From: Flavobacterium flabelliforme
Lineage (GTDB): Bacteria; Bacteroidota; Bacteroidia; Flavobacteriales; Flavobacteriaceae
DNA: 64,000 bases
Reading direction: 5' to 3'
Assembly (NCBI RefSeq): GCF_017948675.1
Contig: NZ_JAGFBU010000005.1
Coordinates: 1-64,000, forward strand
The notes below the pieces were generated by a model. It was not told the DNA's origin and made no database searches. It saw nothing but the letters and a program-made list of their open reading frames with translations. Positions 45,639 to 54,509 of this stretch are shown one piece after another (position 1 is the stretch's first letter; each line of letters starts with the position of its first letter). The position numbers were made by a program, and so were the translations under genes.

Positions 45639-47039
45639 TTATTTTTTATCGTAACCTAATATTTTTAAAACATCTTCAGCAGTTTGCTGTTCTGAGAATA
45701 CTTCGGTAGCTAATATACCATTTTCATCTCTATCTATTAAAATATGTTTAGGTTGTGGAATCAAACAGTGATGTAATCCTCCGTAACCACCAATTGTTTC
45801 TTGATACGCTCCCGTATTGAAAAATCCAATATACAAAGGTTTTTCCTTATTGTATTTAGGTAAGTAAATGGCATTCATATTCTGCTCAGAGTTGTAATAA
45901 TCGTCGCTATCACAAGTCATTCCTCCTAATAACACTCTTTCGTAAGTATCATTCCAACGATTTACAGCTAGCATGATAAAACGTTTGTTGATTGCCCAAG
46001 TATCAGGAAGAGTGGTAATGAAAGAAGAGTCAATCATGTTCCATTTTTCTCTATCATTTTGCTGTTTTTGATACAAAATCTGATAAATAGCACCGCCGCT
46101 TTCTCCAACTGTGAAAGATCCAAATTCGGTAAAAATATTCGGAACATCAACTTCAGCTTCGTCACAAGCAATTTTAATTTGATTGATGATTTCGTCAATC
46201 ATGTATTGATAATCAAAATCAAATGCAAGTGAGTTTTTTATAGGGAAACCACCACCAATGTTCAATCCGTCTAACGATGGACATTCTTTTTTTAAGGCAA
46301 CATATACTTTAATACATTTTACTAATTCATTCCAGTAATACGCATTATCATTTATTCCTGTATTGATAAAAAAGTGCAACATTTTCAGTTCCAAATTTTT
46401 ATTTTCTTGAATTTGTTTTTTATAAAAACTAACAATGTTTTTGTATCCAATTCCAAGTCTTGAAGTATAAAACTCAAATTTAGGTTCTTCCTCGGCAGCA
46501 ATACGAATTCCAATTTTAAATTTTCCTTTAATTTCTGCTTGCAGTAAATCTAATTCTTCGTAATTATCAATGATAGGAATAGTATTCTTATGACCATTGT
46601 TGATCAATCGAGCAATATTTTCTACGTATTGATCTCTTTTGAAACCATTACATATTACATAAGTGCTTTTATTGATTTTACCATTTTCAAGTAAATTCTC
46701 AACAATATTAATATCAAAAGCAGAAGAGGTTTCAATGTGAATATTGTTTTTGAAAGCCTCATTCATGATATATTCAAAATGAGAACTTTTTGTACAATAG
46801 CAGTAAAAGTATTTAGCTTCGTACTTGTTTTTTTCCATCGACTTTCTAAACCAGCCTTTGGCTTTATTGATATTGTTTGATATTTGAGGTAAATAGGTGA
46901 ATTTTAATGGCGTACCATATTTTTCAACCAAGCTCATCAAATCGATATTGTGAAACTGAAGATTGTCTTTGTTAAGTTTGAATTCCTCTTGAGGAAAATA
47001 GTAAGTTTGATTGATTAAATCAGAATATTTTGTATTCAT
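45639..47039 (-). CDS. speA: Arginine decarboxylase
   Basis: This 466-residue fold-type III PLP enzyme has the cofactor Lys in YCYCTKSSHFEY, the glycine-rich LNIGGGFP motif, and TEFGSFTVGESG near the substrate site. The type and length fit the Bacteroidota arginine decarboxylase that makes agmatine, the first step of putrescine/spermidine synthesis. It is first in a unit with the deoxyhypusine-synthase-like gene. Ornithine or other basic amino acids are possible alternative substrates. Confidence 0.9.
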   Translation of the reverse strand: MNTKYSDLINQTYYFPQEEFKLNKDNLQFHNIDLMSLVEKYGTPLKFTYLPQISNNINKAKGWFRKSMEKNKYEAKYFYCYCTKSSHFEYIMNEAFKNNIHIETSSAFDINIVENLLENGKINKSTYVICNGFKRDQYVENIARLINNGHKNTIPIIDNYEELDLLQAEIKGKFKIGIRIAAEEEPKFEFYTSRLGIGYKNIVSFYKKQIQENKNLELKMLHFFINTGINDNAYYWNELVKCIKVYVALKKECPSLDGLNIGGGFPIKNSLAFDFDYQYMIDEIINQIKIACDEAEVDVPNIFTEFGSFTVGESGGAIYQILYQKQQNDREKWNMIDSSFITTLPDTWAINKRFIMLAVNRWNDTYERVLLGGMTCDSDDYYNSEQNMNAIYLPKYNKEKPLYIGFFNTGAYQETIGGYGGLHHCLIPQPKHILIDRDENGILATEVFSEQQTAEDVLKILGYDKK

Positions 47040-47093
47040 TAGATTTTTTGAATTTTAGAGATTAGAATATTTTAAAACAAATAAATCTATAAT

Positions 47094-47273
47094 TCAAACC
47101 CGAATATTAGCATAAATAATCTGTAATTTCTCATGATCAGATTTCAAGTACTGAAAAATATCAAAACTAAAGTTTCCTTTAATAGAATAAAAGCGTTTCA
47201 ATATCCTTAGAAAAGACATATTGTTTCGCGCTTTATTAGAACTATAATTGGGTTTATTTTGACACTTTTTCAT
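47094..47273 (-). CDS. Possible 59-residue leader ORF upstream of speA
   Basis: An ATG at 47273-47271 opens a 59-codon minus-strand frame that ends with TGA at 47096-47094, 55 bases before the speA start. It begins MKKCQNKPNYSSNKARNNMS and is rich in Lys, Arg, Asn, Phe and Tyr. A TACATTTG -7 element lies at 47286-47279, very close to its start, so it may be leaderless. It could be a regulatory leader of the polyamine unit or a chance frame. No family recognised. Confidence 0.35.
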   Translation of the reverse strand: MKKCQNKPNYSSNKARNNMSFLRILKRFYSIKGNFSFDIFQYLKSDHEKLQIIYANIRV

Positions 47274-47330
47274 TGATGCAAATGTAAAAAAATATTATAA
47301 ACAGTATGCTTCCTTTTTATAAAAATAAAA

Positions 47331-48398
47331 TTAAGATTTATAATTCTCAAAGGCACTAAGAATTAATTCATTTTCAACGGATTGATTGATCTTTATTTTT
47401 CCGATACCTTCTATCAAAGCAAACTGTATCGTACCATATTCATTTTTTTTGTCATGAATAAGTAAATCAAGGATAGGTTCGATGTCATTATCTTCAAAAA
47501 TAATAGTTTCATATATTGATTTTAGGCTTGCTTTTATTTGATGATACTCTGCTTTACTAATCAAGTTTTTGTGCAAAGCAATATAACTTTCTAAAATCAT
47601 TCCTACGGCAATCGCTTCTCCATGCAATAAAGTAGTTTTATTTTCATTTTCTAAAAAGTAACTTTCTATTGCATGCCCTAAAGTATGTCCAAAATTCAAA
47701 GATTTTCGAATGTTTTTTTCTGTAGGATCTTGAGTTACAATTTCATTTTTAATTTCAACGGAACGGTATATTAGTTGATCAAAATCAGCAAAATCAATGG
47801 CTTTTAGATCCAAAAATTGCTCCCAATAGTTTTTATCATAAATTAAACCGTGTTTTAGCATTTCGGCTAAACCAGATCGCATTTCGTTCTGAGACAGTGT
47901 TTCAAGATATTGAGTATCTATAAGAACCAAACTAGGAACGTTTATGACTCCAATTTGGTTTTTTAAATTGCCTAAATCAACTCCGTTTTTTCCTCCAACT
48001 GATGCGTCTACCATCGCTAACAAAGTAGTGGGAATGTTGATAAAATCTATTCCTCTTTTGAAGGTAGAGGCTACAAAGCCACCTAAATCCGTAACAACTC
48101 CACCACCTAAATTAATTATAAGAGTTTTTCTATCAGCTCCAAGTTCCGTTAGTACGTTCCAGATTTGAACGCAAGTTTCGATGTTTTTATTCGATTCTCC
48201 TGCTTCAAATTCAATTATTTCAATGTTTAAATCCGTTTCTAAAAGAGGTAATAAATTTGGTAAGCAAGACTCATTTGTATTGCTATCCACTAAAATAAAC
48301 AAATTAGAATATTTATTTTGTTTTAAATGAAGGTTTAACGCTTCGTATGCTTTTTCGTTGAAATGAATTGGATATCCGTTGGCTTGAATTGATTGCAT
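47331..48398 (-). CDS. aroB: 3-dehydroquinate synthase
   Basis: This protein of 355 residues has the NAD-binding GGGVVTDLGGFVASTFKRG block, the TTLLAMVDASVGGKNGVDL motif (in part: VDASVGGKNG) and the zinc-site His region NFGHTLGHAIE. It catalyses the second step of the shikimate pathway. The frame extends upstream to 48518, but the ATG at 48398 (MQSIQANGYPIHF) gives the family's normal start and keeps the divergent proline dehydrogenase promoter free. Confidence 0.95.
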   Translation of the reverse strand: MQSIQANGYPIHFNEKAYEALNLHLKQNKYSNLFILVDSNTNESCLPNLLPLLETDLNIEIIEFEAGESNKNIETCVQIWNVLTELGADRKTLIINLGGGVVTDLGGFVASTFKRGIDFINIPTTLLAMVDASVGGKNGVDLGNLKNQIGVINVPSLVLIDTQYLETLSQNEMRSGLAEMLKHGLIYDKNYWEQFLDLKAIDFADFDQLIYRSVEIKNEIVTQDPTEKNIRKSLNFGHTLGHAIESYFLENENKTTLLHGEAIAVGMILESYIALHKNLISKAEYHQIKASLKSIYETIIFEDNDIEPILDLLIHDKKNEYGTIQFALIEGIGKIKINQSVENELILSAFENYKS

Positions 48399-48463
48399 CT
48401 TAAATAATTTATAGTAATGGCAAAATAAGGTAATTTTTGCTGAATAATATTTAAAACTCTCTT

Positions 48464-48471
48464 TATATTTG
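48464..48471 (+). promoter_or_regulatory. -7 element of the proline dehydrogenase promoter
   Basis: TATATTTG at 48464-48471 matches TAnnTTTG and lies 20 bases before the start codon. The nearest upstream TTG (48437-48439) is 24 bases away, longer than usual, so only the -7 half is convincing. Confidence 0.5.
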
Positions 48472-48491
48472 TACAAAAATTTCACAAAAAA

Positions 48492-49661
48492 ATGGAAAAA
48501 ATATTCGATAATACACAAGTTGCATTTTCATTAAAAAGCGATACGGAACTAGATAGAGCTTATTTTCTTTTTAAAATGATTGACAATCAACCTTTAGTTA
48601 GGATAGGAACTGCAGTTACTAATTTTGCCTTAAAAGCAAATCTTCCTGTCGAAGGATTGATTCGTGCTACTGTTTTTGACCATTTTTGTGGTGGTGTAAA
48701 TGAAGATGACTGTTTATCCGTAGTTGATAAAATGTATACTAAAGGAGTTTCGTCTGTTTTGGATTATTCTGTTGAAGGAAAAGAAGAAGAAAATCAGTTT
48801 GATGCTGCATTAGAGATGACGTTAAAAACTATTGAATTTGCCAAAGAACGTAAAGCGATCCCATTTGCTGTTTTTAAGCCAACCGGTTTTGGACGTTTTG
48901 AATTGTATGAAAAAATTGGAGAAAAAACAGCTTTAAATGCAGATGAACAAGCAGAATGGAATAGAGTAGTGGCTCGTTTTGATTTAGTTTGTAGCGAAGC
49001 ACATAAAAAAAATGTAGCCTTATTAATTGATGGCGAGGAGACTTGGATGCAAGATGCAGCTGATGATTTAGTAACTGATATGATGCGCAAGTACAATAAA
49101 GAGAAAGCAATTGTTTTTAATACCTTACAATTGTACCGTTGGGATCGCTTGGATTATTTGAAAAAATTACATGAAAAAGCTAAAAATGAAGGTTTTTTTA
49201 TTGGAATGAAATTAGTTCGCGGTGCCTACATGGAAAAAGAAATTGCAAGAGCAATAGAAAAAGGATATCCGTCTCCAATTTGCGAGACTAAAGAGGCTAC
49301 TGATAAAAATTATGATGATACGGTGCGTTATATGGCTGATCATTTGGGAATGATGTCCATTTTTGCAGGAACACATAACGAATTGAGTACTTATAAGCTC
49401 ATGGATATTATGAAGGAAAAAGGAATAAACGCCAATGATGACAGATTCTGGTTTGGACAGTTATATGGCATGAGTGATAATATTAGTTACAATCTGGCTG
49501 CTAATGGCTATAATGTGGCTAAATATCTTCCATTTGGTCCTGTAAAGGATGTTATGCCGTACCTCATTCGTCGTGCTGAAGAAAATACTTCAGTAGCAGG
49601 ACAAACGAGTCGTGAATTATCAATGATCAAATCAGAGAGAAATAGAAGAAAAGGGAAATAA
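48492..49661 (+). CDS. Proline dehydrogenase
   Basis: This 389-residue FAD-dependent TIM-barrel enzyme (PutA proline dehydrogenase domain, stand-alone form) has FAVFKPTGFGRF near 120, KLVRGAYMEKE (about 240), and the C-terminal substrate motif YLIRRAEENTSVAGQTSREL with two Arg that bind the proline carboxylate. It oxidises proline to pyrroline-5-carboxylate and passes electrons to the quinone pool. It is monocistronic with a strong terminator. Confidence 0.94.
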   Translation: MEKIFDNTQVAFSLKSDTELDRAYFLFKMIDNQPLVRIGTAVTNFALKANLPVEGLIRATVFDHFCGGVNEDDCLSVVDKMYTKGVSSVLDYSVEGKEEENQFDAALEMTLKTIEFAKERKAIPFAVFKPTGFGRFELYEKIGEKTALNADEQAEWNRVVARFDLVCSEAHKKNVALLIDGEETWMQDAADDLVTDMMRKYNKEKAIVFNTLQLYRWDRLDYLKKLHEKAKNEGFFIGMKLVRGAYMEKEIARAIEKGYPSPICETKEATDKNYDDTVRYMADHLGMMSIFAGTHNELSTYKLMDIMKEKGINANDDRFWFGQLYGMSDNISYNLAANGYNVAKYLPFGPVKDVMPYLIRRAEENTSVAGQTSRELSMIKSERNRRKGK

Positions 49662-49697
49662 TTTTCAGTTTTAACGTGTCAGAATTTTAAATATACA

Positions 49698-49729
49698 AAA
49701 AAGCTCCAATTGAAAAATTGGAGCTTTTT
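49698..49729 (+). terminator. Rho-independent terminator after proline dehydrogenase
   Basis: AAAAAGCTCCAATT (49698-49711) pairs with AATTGGAGCTTTTT (49716-49729) around a four-base loop. Confidence 0.9.
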
Positions 49730-49883
49730 GCTTTAGTGTTATTTCGTCTCGCGGCTTACAGAACTGGCGAACTTTGTAACCTAATATTTTCAACTAAGAT
49801 AAAATTTCTTGCGGAAGATAAACGTGAATTTACCACCTATTTCGCCATTTATGCAAATCGATATTGTTACATCTTTGTTTTCT

Positions 49884-50549
49884 TTAGAATTTTGTTTTCA
49901 ATGTTGTAATAGAACTATTTATTGCTTCTTGAATTGAATTTGTTAGATTTCCATAATCATCGCCTTTTTTCCAATTTCCATTCATTTTTGCAGCAGTTTG
50001 AAAATTTTCTTGTTGTAAAAGTGAATTATCAATTAAGTCAATAACTTCAGTTCCAATATTTACATAACCTTGTTTATCCAATTCAATCATTCCATAATAA
50101 CTTACTAATATCCCGTATTTCACTTTCACCAACATTATTTCATCAACATTATTTTTCGATTTAAAGTCTCGAAAGTCTTTTTTGCTATATTTTTTGTTTG
50201 AGTTTGGCTTTTCAAATTTATTCAGAGTTGTATAATCAATTTTTTCTGTAATAAATTCATATGTTTTGTTTTTACTTTTCAGAATGTTTGCAATTTCAGT
50301 TTGCATTGTTTCGTTCATTTTTAATTTTGGTTCAACTTTTTTCAAAGGTTCTGTAAATCTATTTCCTGGTGTCAAAGCCATATCTAATAATCCTTGTCCA
50401 CCAGCTTTAGACATTCCAATACTATCAACTTTTAAAATTATACCAACTTTTTTGGTGTTATAGAATTGTTGATTTAATGGTAGTGATGTTACGCAACTTG
50501 TTAAAGTTAATGCTAAAAAGATTCCGACAGATAATTTTAATAATCTCAT
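49884..50549 (-). CDS. Lipoprotein of unknown function
   Basis: This 221-residue protein has a lipoprotein signal (LLKLSVGIFLALTLTSC, Cys 19). The mature part alternates Lys-rich helices with strands (KKVGIILKVDSIGMSKAGG; VDEIMLVKVKYGILVSYYG), somewhat like penicillin-binding-protein activators of the LpoB or CsgG-like nucleotide-fold lipoproteins. I do not recognise the family with confidence. It stands alone between the terminator of proline dehydrogenase and the ABC transporter gene. Confidence 0.72.
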   Translation of the reverse strand: MRLLKLSVGIFLALTLTSCVTSLPLNQQFYNTKKVGIILKVDSIGMSKAGGQGLLDMALTPGNRFTEPLKKVEPKLKMNETMQTEIANILKSKNKTYEFITEKIDYTTLNKFEKPNSNKKYSKKDFRDFKSKNNVDEIMLVKVKYGILVSYYGMIELDKQGYVNIGTEVIDLIDNSLLQQENFQTAAKMNGNWKKGDDYGNLTNSIQEAINSSITTLKTKF

Positions 50550-50740
50550 TTTTGTTGTTAATTAATTTATTAAGTTTTTGATTTAAAATATGTTATTTCT
50601 ATTTCTTTTGTTTTTTTTTACAATGTCTGCCAACTCATTTCTAACTTTAATTGATATAGTCAAGAAGAGTATAAAAATATTTTATACTTGGATTATTGTA
50701 AATTTTTACTTTGGAAACCAATGCATTTCTATCTAGTCAG

Positions 50741-50769
50741 CCTCTCCTTTGGAAAGGGACGGGGAGAGG
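50741..50769. repeat. Small extragenic palindrome
   Basis: CCTCTCC (50741-50747) pairs with GGAGAGG (50763-50769) around a loop with GGAAAGGGAC. Palindromes of this CCTCTCC...GGAGAGG form are scattered in Bacteroidota genomes. It lies directly before the stop of the ABC transporter gene and could help end its transcript. Confidence 0.5.
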
Positions 50770-50772
50770 ATT

Positions 50773-52560
50773 CTAAGTTGTACTAAACTGTAAGTTGCTT
50801 AAATTTTTATAAATCCCGTTTTCTAAACCAATTAACTCTTGATGGGTTCCTTGTTCAGAAATCACTCCATTATCCAACACTAAAATTTGATCAGCGCTGC
50901 GAATTGTAGAAAGACGGTGAGCAATTATAATACTTGTTCTTCCTTCCATCAAAATTTCTAATGCTTCTTGAACTAATTTTTCACTTTCGCTATCTAAAGA
51001 GGAAGTGGCTTCATCTAATATTAAAATACTTGGATTTTTAAGTAAAGCGCGAGCAATAGCAATACGTTGTCTTTGTCCTCCTGATAATTTAATTCCTCTT
51101 TCACCTACAATCGTTTCAAATTTCTCCGGAAAACCTTCAATAAAGTTAAAGGCATTGGCTTGTTTTGCTGCCAAAAGAATTTCTTCATCTGAAGCATCTG
51201 GTTTTCCATAAGCGATATTTTCTTTTATGGTTCCTCCAAAAAGGATTACATCTTGAGGAACAATACTCATATTTCCACGTAAGTTTTCTAAATCGAAATC
51301 AGAAATGTTTTTTCCGTCAATTAATATTTCTCCACCTTCGATATCATAAAAACGTAATAATAACGAGGCAATAGTCGATTTTCCTACACCACTAGGTCCT
51401 ACTATTGCAATTTTTTGACCAAAATTAGCGGTAAAGTTTACATTTTTTAAAACTTTGATTTCTTTTCTAGATGGATAACTGAACCCTACGTTTTTGAACG
51501 TTACGTTTCCTTTTATTTTTTCAAGAGAAGTAGTATTTTTAACGGCATTTATTTTTTCAGGAGTTTCCTCTAATAGTTCAAAAACTCTTTCCGTCGCACC
51601 AATGGCTTTTTGCATTTGAGCATACAATTCTGCAATTCCACCAGAGGAAGCGCCTACATAACTAGAATACAAGATGAAGGTGAATAATTCTCCAACGGTA
51701 ATTTCTCCTGCAATACTTAATTGAACGCCGTACCAAACTACCGCTACAATAGTTCCGAACAAACAAATAATGATAAAAGAGGCAAAATAACCTCTAAGTT
51801 GACCACCTTGAATAGCAATTTTTACAACTTCCTTAATTCTCTCTTTATAACGTGCTATTTCATACCATTCATTAGCGAAAGCTTTTACAATACTTATACC
51901 TTGCATGGTTTCCTCAACCACAACCTGACTTTCGGCAACTTGATCTTGCACTCTTTTAGAATATTTTCTAATAAATCGACCAAAAAATACCGCTGCAACA
52001 CCTACTAAAGGCACTACAGAAACCATCATAATAGTTAATTTGACATTGATACTTGCTAACATAATAAAACTTCCAATGATCAATATAAATTGACGCAGAA
52101 ATTCGGCTATTGTTGTAGTTAATGTATCTTGTATTTGTGTAATGTCATTGCTTATTCGACTGTTTAATTCTCCAACGCGTTTTTGAGAGAAAAACGTCAT
52201 TGGTAATTTTACTAAATTAGTATAAAGAGCCAACCGAACATTTGCCAAGGTATTTTCGGTAAAATTGACAAACAAAGACAATCTAAAAAAGGAGAAAACG
52301 GATTGCAATATCAATACCAATCCAAGGCCAAGTGCAATTTGATTGGCTAAATGGCTGTCTTTTTTATTGACACAATCCACTAGCATTCCCATAAATTTTG
52401 GAAAAGCCAATGCCGTTACACTGGTTAGTAATAAAAAAACAAGACCAACATAGAATTTCCAGCTATTATTGCCTGCATATTTAAAAATTATTTTTGCTTT
52501 ATTGAGTGAACTTGCTGTAATTTTTGATTTTGGTAAATCATTTTCTTTGAATCTTCCCAT
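50773..52560 (-). CDS. ABC transporter, MsbA-like fused permease/ATPase
   Basis: This 595-residue half-transporter has an N-terminal six-helix membrane domain (about 35-320) and a C-terminal ATPase domain (about 355-590) with Walker A GPSGVGKST, signature LSGGQRQR, Walker B ILILDEATSSLD and the H-loop IIAHRLSTI. It acts as a homodimer exporting lipids, lipid A precursors or drugs across the inner membrane. Typical of the type IV exporter family. It is monocistronic. Confidence 0.93.
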   Translation of the reverse strand: MGRFKENDLPKSKITASSLNKAKIIFKYAGNNSWKFYVGLVFLLLTSVTALAFPKFMGMLVDCVNKKDSHLANQIALGLGLVLILQSVFSFFRLSLFVNFTENTLANVRLALYTNLVKLPMTFFSQKRVGELNSRISNDITQIQDTLTTTIAEFLRQFILIIGSFIMLASINVKLTIMMVSVVPLVGVAAVFFGRFIRKYSKRVQDQVAESQVVVEETMQGISIVKAFANEWYEIARYKERIKEVVKIAIQGGQLRGYFASFIIICLFGTIVAVVWYGVQLSIAGEITVGELFTFILYSSYVGASSGGIAELYAQMQKAIGATERVFELLEETPEKINAVKNTTSLEKIKGNVTFKNVGFSYPSRKEIKVLKNVNFTANFGQKIAIVGPSGVGKSTIASLLLRFYDIEGGEILIDGKNISDFDLENLRGNMSIVPQDVILFGGTIKENIAYGKPDASDEEILLAAKQANAFNFIEGFPEKFETIVGERGIKLSGGQRQRIAIARALLKNPSILILDEATSSLDSESEKLVQEALEILMEGRTSIIIAHRLSTIRSADQILVLDNGVISEQGTHQELIGLENGIYKNLSNLQFSTT

Positions 52561-52703
52561 TTTTTTTTATTTGTGAAGCAAATGTAAGACTATAAGAAGT
52601 GAATACAAAAAAATGATTCAGATTCATTTCTTATTTAAAATGCTGTTAAAGAGTGTGAAAGCAAATTTCGGAAAAAAAATATCAATTTATTTTAAAATAA
52701 TGC

Positions 52704-52733
52704 TTGTGAAATCGAAATGGAGCTGTATATTTG
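52704..52733 (+). promoter_or_regulatory. Promoter of tRNA-Val
   Basis: TTG at 52704-52706 and TATATTTG at 52726-52733 are separated by 19 bases, the consensus spacing of the Bacteroidota housekeeping promoter. The tRNA begins 34 bases after the -7 element. Confidence 0.8.
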
Positions 52734-52767
52734 CAATCGCAATAACGTAAGACATTGCAACCCGAAA

Positions 52768-52842
52768 GGGCGATTAGCTCAGCTGGTTCAGAGCACCTCG
52801 TTTACACCGAGGGGGTCGGGGGTTCGAACCCCTCATCGCCCA
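52768..52842 (+). tRNA. tRNA-Val (anticodon TAC)
   Basis: A full cloverleaf is present: acceptor GGGCGAT/ATCGCCC with discriminator A, D arm GCTC/GAGC, anticodon stem CCTCG/CGAGG with loop TTTACAC (anticodon TAC, reading GTA), and T arm GGGGG/CCCTC with TTCGAAC. The 3' CCA is not encoded. The 3' ten bases overlap the stop codon of the convergent serine recombinase gene, which marks it as the integration target of the element to the right. Confidence 0.97.
52821..52842 (+). other. Probable left attachment site in the tRNA-Val 3' end
   Basis: The 3' T arm and acceptor strand of the tRNA lie at the exact boundary between chromosome and recombinase gene. In tRNA-targeted elements the crossover core is this 3' segment and a second copy bounds the other end. 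No second copy is in the window, so the far end is beyond 64000. The core position is inferred, not seen. Confidence 0.55.
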
Positions 52843-54356
52843 CTTTGAGGGATATTTGAAAAAGTATCCCTCTTTTTTTGGTATATAAGATATCCCTTTT
52901 CCTCCATTTTATTGGCATTATGGGATAACATATCCATCATTGTAGGTGTTCGATAGATACCCTTTTCATAGTACAAGTTCTTGTTGAACACCATGTTTAC
53001 AAATTCTCTTTTCTGCAAAGTATCTGACTTTGTATAAACGTATCTCATATCGGATAACATATCAAGATTTGTATCTAAAACTTCGAAAACTTTCCCCTGA
53101 TTAGCACTAAGTCTTTCAATAGCTGCTTCGAGGTTTAAAATTTGACCACTGTAAATGGGATACCATCTGTCATAAGTGTCTTTGTTTATTTCGTCTTTAA
53201 ACCACTTTTCTTCAACTGTATTGAGTTTTTGCTTTATTTCATCGAGTTCGTGCTTTTTCTCGACTGCTTTTTTCTTATTAACTTTCATTTCAATTTCAAT
53301 CGTAGAATAACAACTATTTCTGATTACCTTAATATTGGTTTCAGAAATACTCATAAGATCACAAGCATTTAAAAATTGCTCATGAGCTTTAATAGCACTG
53401 ATATTATTATGTTTGGAATGTTTGCATTTGTAGTAATAAAAATATTTACCCGATTTACCACGTGATGGAGCACCAGTCAATGGAACTCCACAGTGACATT
53501 TCAAAACGCCCCTAAGTGGAATATCATCATCAACGACAACTTTTACTTTATCTTCTTTCTTCATTTTGCCTTGTACAATCTGCCAAGAGCTTTTATCTAT
53601 AATGGCTTCGTGTATTGCAGGAAAAAGTCCTCCAGGCAAATCTTTAAAAGCTTCAACTCTGACAAGTCCTGCATAAACAGGATTTGCCAGTACGCGATCA
53701 ACAGCCATATTGCCTTTTCTATCGAAGCCCAATTCATAGGCTTTCTCCTTGATTTTATACAAAGGCAAATCCCGAAGAAACATATCATATACAATGCGTA
53801 CAACTTTTGCTTCCTCTTCGTTAATTTCAAGATGACGTTCTTTTCCTTCTCCTACTTTCCTATAACCAAAAGGTTTTTCTCTTGTCAAGAATCGTCCCTC
53901 TTTTGCTCTGGCAGTATATAGTCCACCGCGTACTTTTATACTTCTATTGATATTATCCTCTTCAGCAAGTAATAATTGTAAACCCGCTCTGAAAAAACTT
54001 CCTGGAGTATCATAATCGAAAGTGATTCCTTCTGTTACACTAACAATTTGAATACTATATTTCTTTTGAAATTGTTTGACCATATTCATGGCTTCGCCTG
54101 CATCTCTACTAAAACGGTCGAGCTGATCCACAAGTAAATAATCTACGGATTTATAATGCTTGGCGATAAAAATTTGTAATTTTATAAAATCAGGACGATC
54201 AAAAGTTTTGGCACTTTTCCCCCTGTCTATAAAGGTATCGACCAATTGTATATTGTGATGTTGTATATATTGATCGGTATACAGTTCCTGCCTTTCAATT
54301 GAACCATTACTTTGTCCCAATTGACTAAATCTCAAATATCTAATCGCTCTTTTCAT
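52833..54356 (-). CDS. Large serine recombinase (integrase of the element)
   Basis: This 507-residue protein has an N-terminal resolvase catalytic domain (about 1-150; RYLRFSQLGQSNGSIERQ with nucleophile S11, and DQLDRFSRDAGEAM), a recombinase domain (about 165-265; ARAKEGRFLTREKPFGYRKV), a zinc ribbon (LKCHCGVPLTG...YYYKCKHSKH, about 290-325) and a coiled coil before the C-terminal end. Its last three codons and stop lie inside the tRNA-Val gene. It should integrate and excise the element at that tRNA. It starts 17 bases inside the small upstream ORF. Confidence 0.95.
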   Translation of the reverse strand: MKRAIRYLRFSQLGQSNGSIERQELYTDQYIQHHNIQLVDTFIDRGKSAKTFDRPDFIKLQIFIAKHYKSVDYLLVDQLDRFSRDAGEAMNMVKQFQKKYSIQIVSVTEGITFDYDTPGSFFRAGLQLLLAEEDNINRSIKVRGGLYTARAKEGRFLTREKPFGYRKVGEGKERHLEINEEEAKVVRIVYDMFLRDLPLYKIKEKAYELGFDRKGNMAVDRVLANPVYAGLVRVEAFKDLPGGLFPAIHEAIIDKSSWQIVQGKMKKEDKVKVVVDDDIPLRGVLKCHCGVPLTGAPSRGKSGKYFYYYKCKHSKHNNISAIKAHEQFLNACDLMSISETNIKVIRNSCYSTIEIEMKVNKKKAVEKKHELDEIKQKLNTVEEKWFKDEINKDTYDRWYPIYSGQILNLEAAIERLSANQGKVFEVLDTNLDMLSDMRYVYTKSDTLQKREFVNMVFNKNLYYEKGIYRTPTMMDMLSHNANKMEEKGYLIYQKKRDTFSNIPQSGR

Positions 54357-54495
54357 AAACTTGTATTAATGTAATTGACACAATAATCTCAACCAATAAA
54401 TTTACAAATTTTTCTTCTTTTTCCCTTTCTATCTCATCATAAATTTTTGATATAATTTCTTCTTTTTCAGTTGTTTGCCTTTCTAAATTATCCAT
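54340..54495 (-). CDS. 51-residue ORF coupled to the recombinase, with strong Shine-Dalgarno
   Basis: The ATG at 54495-54493 is preceded at five bases by AAGGAGGTG, the only perfect Shine-Dalgarno I see in the window. The frame ends at TAG 54342-54340, overlapping the recombinase start by 17 bases in another frame. The protein begins MDNLERQTTEKEEIISKIYD, is strongly acidic and helical in its first half, and has a hydrophobic C-terminal helix (LLVEIIVSITLIQV). It may couple translation of the recombinase, or act as a small regulator such as a directionality factor. No family recognised. Confidence 0.65.
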   Translation of the reverse strand: MDNLERQTTEKEEIISKIYDEIEREKEEKFVNLLVEIIVSITLIQVYEKSD

Positions 54496-54509
54496 TTTTC
54501 ACCTCCTTA

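Noticed and set aside
47331..48518. Longer aroB reading from 48518
   Set aside because: The 40 extra residues are Phe/Tyr/Lys-rich, do not belong to the family, and would run through the promoter and start codon of the divergent proline dehydrogenase gene.
49718..49909. 63-residue plus-strand ORF after proline dehydrogenase
   Set aside because: It begins inside the terminator stem, has no ribosome site, and overlaps the end of the convergent lipoprotein gene.
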